A program made the translations under genes and the position numbers. The notes beneath the pieces were generated by a model that saw only the letters and a list, made by a program, of their open reading frames with translations, did not search any database and was not told where the DNA came from. Shown here piece by piece: positions 5,629-7,283 of a stretch of DNA of 7,283 bases; within the stretch, counting starts at the first letter, position 1, and every line of letters starts with the position of its first letter. This DNA is from Pseudomonadota bacterium (GTDB taxonomy: Bacteria; Pseudomonadota; Gammaproteobacteria; Xanthomonadales; Xanthomonadaceae), in NCBI GenBank assembly GCA_023444765.1, contig JAEXLY010000018.1:1-7283 (forward strand), in the 5' to 3' direction.

Positions 5629-7283
5629 ATGAAGCGAATGCTCATCAACGCCACGCAGGCCGAAGAACTGCGCGTGGCGATCGTCGACGGCCAGACCCTG
5701 TACGACATCGACATCGAACAGCCGTCCCGCGAACAGAAGAAGTCCAACATCTACAAGGGCCGCATCACCCGGCTCGAACCCTCCCTCGAGGCGGCCTTCG
5801 TCGAATACGGCGCCGAGCGCCACGGCTTCCTGCCGCTCAAGGAGGTCTCGCGCGACTACTTCCAGGCCGGCGCCGACCACCGCTCCGGGAACATCAAGGA
5901 ACTCCTGCGCGAAGGCCAGGAGGTCGTCGTCCAGGTCGACAAGGAAGAGCGCGGCAACAAGGGCGCGGCCCTGACCACGTTCATCTCGCTGGCCGGCCGC
6001 TACATGGTGCTGATGCCCAACTCGCCCACCGCCGGCGGCGTCTCGCGCCGGATCGAGGGCGACGACCGCGCCGAGCTGAAGAAGGCCATGGACGCGCTGA
6101 CCATCCCCGAGGACATGGGGGTGATCATCCGCACCGCCGGCGTCGGCCGCGACGCCGAAGAGCTGCAGTGGGACCTCGACTACCTGCTGTCGATCTGGCG
6201 CGCGATCGCCGAGGCCGCGCTGAGCAAGCCCTCGCCGTTCCTGATCTACCAGGAATCGCGCCTGATCACCCGGGCGCTGCGCGACTACATGCGCGCCGAC
6301 ATCGGCGAGATCCTGGTCGACACCCCGGAGATGTACGCCGAGGCGCGCGACTTCGTCGAGCAGGTGATGCCGCACAACCTGCGCAAGCTCAAGCATTACA
6401 CCGACGACGTCCCGCTGTTCAACCGCTACCAGATCGAGTCGCAGATCGAGAGCGCCTACGAGCGCACCGTGCGCCTGCCCTCCGGTGGCGCCCTGGTGAT
6501 CGACCAGACCGAGGCGCTGACCGCGATCGACGTCAACTCGGCGCGCGCCACCAAGGGCGCCGACATCGAGACCACCGCGTTCAACACCAACCTGGAGGCG
6601 GCCGAAGAGGTCGCGCGCCAGATGCGGCTGCGCGACCTGGGCGGCCTGGTGGTGATCGACTTCATCGACATGGACTCGGGCAAGCACCAGCGCGAGGTCG
6701 AGAACCGTCTGCAGAACGCGCTCAAGTACGACCGCGCGCGCGTGCAGCTGGGCCGCATCTCCAAGTTCGGCCTGCTGGAGATGAGCCGCCAGCGCCTGCG
6801 CGCTTCGCTGGGCGAGTCCAGCCAGATCGTCTGCCCGCGCTGCGAAGGCCACGGCCGCATGCGCAGCGTGGAATCGCTGAGCCTGTCGATCATCCGCGTC
6901 GCCGAAGAGCACGCGATGAAGGACAACACCGGCCAGGTGCTGGTGCAGGCGCCGGTGGAGATCGCCAACTTCCTGCTCAACGAGAAGCGCGGCGCGCTGG
7001 CCGAGATCGAGAAGCGCCACAAGGCGCCGATCGTGATCGTGGCCGACGAGCAGCTGCACACGCCCCATTACGAAGTCACCCGCCTGCGCGAGAACGAGCT
7101 GGGCGAGGAAAGCAGCCGCCCGAGCTACCAGCGCGGCACCCCGCGCCGAGTGGCCACCATCGCGTTGAACAAGAACAACCTCAATATCCCGCCGCCGGCG
7201 GTGACCAACGTGCGCCCGGCACAGCCGGCGCCCGTGCGCGAGCCGCAGCCGGAGCCGACGCCCGTGCCGGCGGCGCCCGTCGC
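5629..7283 (+). CDS. rne: RNase E, N-terminal catalytic half (partial, runs off right edge)
   Basis: RNase E is the essential endoribonuclease that starts mRNA decay, processes rRNA and tRNA precursors, and scaffolds the degradosome at the inner membrane. The window holds 551 codons. It starts MKRMLINATQAEELRVAIVD, nearly identical to E. coli. Domains in order: S1 RNA-binding (about 35-120), 5' sensor with RTAGVG (Arg168, Thr169), and the DNase I-like catalytic part with Asp301 in AIDVNSARATKG and Asp344 in VVIDFIDM, equal to E. coli metal-binding Asp303 and Asp346. The zinc-link Cys402 and Cys405 in CPRC match Cys404/Cys407 that hold the tetramer. The small domain runs to about residue 505. 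From about 519 the sequence turns proline-rich (PPPAVTNVRP...), the start of the disordered scaffold half. That tail, together with the rluC neighbour, makes RNase E much more likely than RNase G. The long structured leader suggests autoregulation. Confidence 0.97.
   Translation, partial: MKRMLINATQAEELRVAIVDGQTLYDIDIEQPSREQKKSNIYKGRITRLEPSLEAAFVEYGAERHGFLPLKEVSRDYFQAGADHRSGNIKELLREGQEVVVQVDKEERGNKGAALTTFISLAGRYMVLMPNSPTAGGVSRRIEGDDRAELKKAMDALTIPEDMGVIIRTAGVGRDAEELQWDLDYLLSIWRAIAEAALSKPSPFLIYQESRLITRALRDYMRADIGEILVDTPEMYAEARDFVEQVMPHNLRKLKHYTDDVPLFNRYQIESQIESAYERTVRLPSGGALVIDQTEALTAIDVNSARATKGADIETTAFNTNLEAAEEVARQMRLRDLGGLVVIDFIDMDSGKHQREVENRLQNALKYDRARVQLGRISKFGLLEMSRQRLRASLGESSQIVCPRCEGHGRMRSVESLSLSIIRVAEEHAMKDNTGQVLVQAPVEIANFLLNEKRGALAEIEKRHKAPIVIVADEQLHTPHYEVTRLRENELGEESSRPSYQRGTPRRVATIALNKNNLNIPPPAVTNVRPAQPAPVREPQPEPTPVPAAPV

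Noticed and set aside
5191..7068. 625-codon open frame antisense to rne
   Set aside because: It mirrors the GC-biased codons of rne, which is unmistakable by homology. The translation is low-complexity (repeated Val/Ala/Leu/Asp/Gln) and resembles no family.

Overview
The window is ordinary, densely packed chromosomal DNA of a high-GC gammaproteobacterium, most likely in the Xanthomonadaceae/Lysobacteraceae (Lysobacter, Luteimonas or Pseudoxanthomonas-like). This placement is an inference. It rests on the strong GC bias at third codon positions, an RNase E whose catalytic half aligns closely with the E. coli enzyme as I remember it, and the general gene content. No species is claimed. I see no mobile element, CRISPR array, phage gene, toxin-antitoxin pair or defence locus.

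Layout, left to right. (1) Positions 1-2485, minus strand: cydD followed by cydC (cut by the left edge), joined by an ATGA stop/start overlap. They encode the heterodimeric ABC transporter needed to assemble cytochrome bd oxidase. (2) Positions 2486-2660: a short cydD leader with a perfect 8-bp inverted repeat, then a strong hairpin terminator. (3) Positions 2661-2737, minus strand: tRNA-Pro(CGG) with encoded CCA and a good sigma70-type promoter behind it. (4) Positions 2818-3513, plus strand: an AAG/MPG-type 3-methyladenine DNA glycosylase, probably started from TTG. (5) Positions 3561-4136, minus strand: a DUF488-family protein of unknown function, convergent with the glycosylase. (6) Positions 4227-5198, minus strand: the 23S rRNA pseudouridine synthase RluC. 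(7) Positions 5199-5628: a 430-bp divergent intergenic region that probably holds the rne promoter and a long, heavily structured rne 5' leader. (8) Position 5629 to the right edge, plus strand: rne (RNase E), complete through its catalytic domain and cut just after the start of the proline-rich C-terminal half.

The genes do not form one pathway. Two links are real. cydD and cydC encode one transporter and are translationally coupled. The divergent rluC/rne pair is the same arrangement found in E. coli, where a roughly 360-nt rne leader mediates RNase E autoregulation. The spacing and predicted folding here suggest an analogous leader, though its sequence would have to be compared with the known rne5 and rne-II elements.

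I did not find an undescribed biological system. The observations most worth a second look are the folded rne leader, including a possible switch at its ribosome binding site, the inverted repeat in front of cydD, and a U-U mismatch in the tRNA-Pro acceptor stem. Many long open frames lie antisense to cydD, rluC and rne; they are codon-bias shadows.
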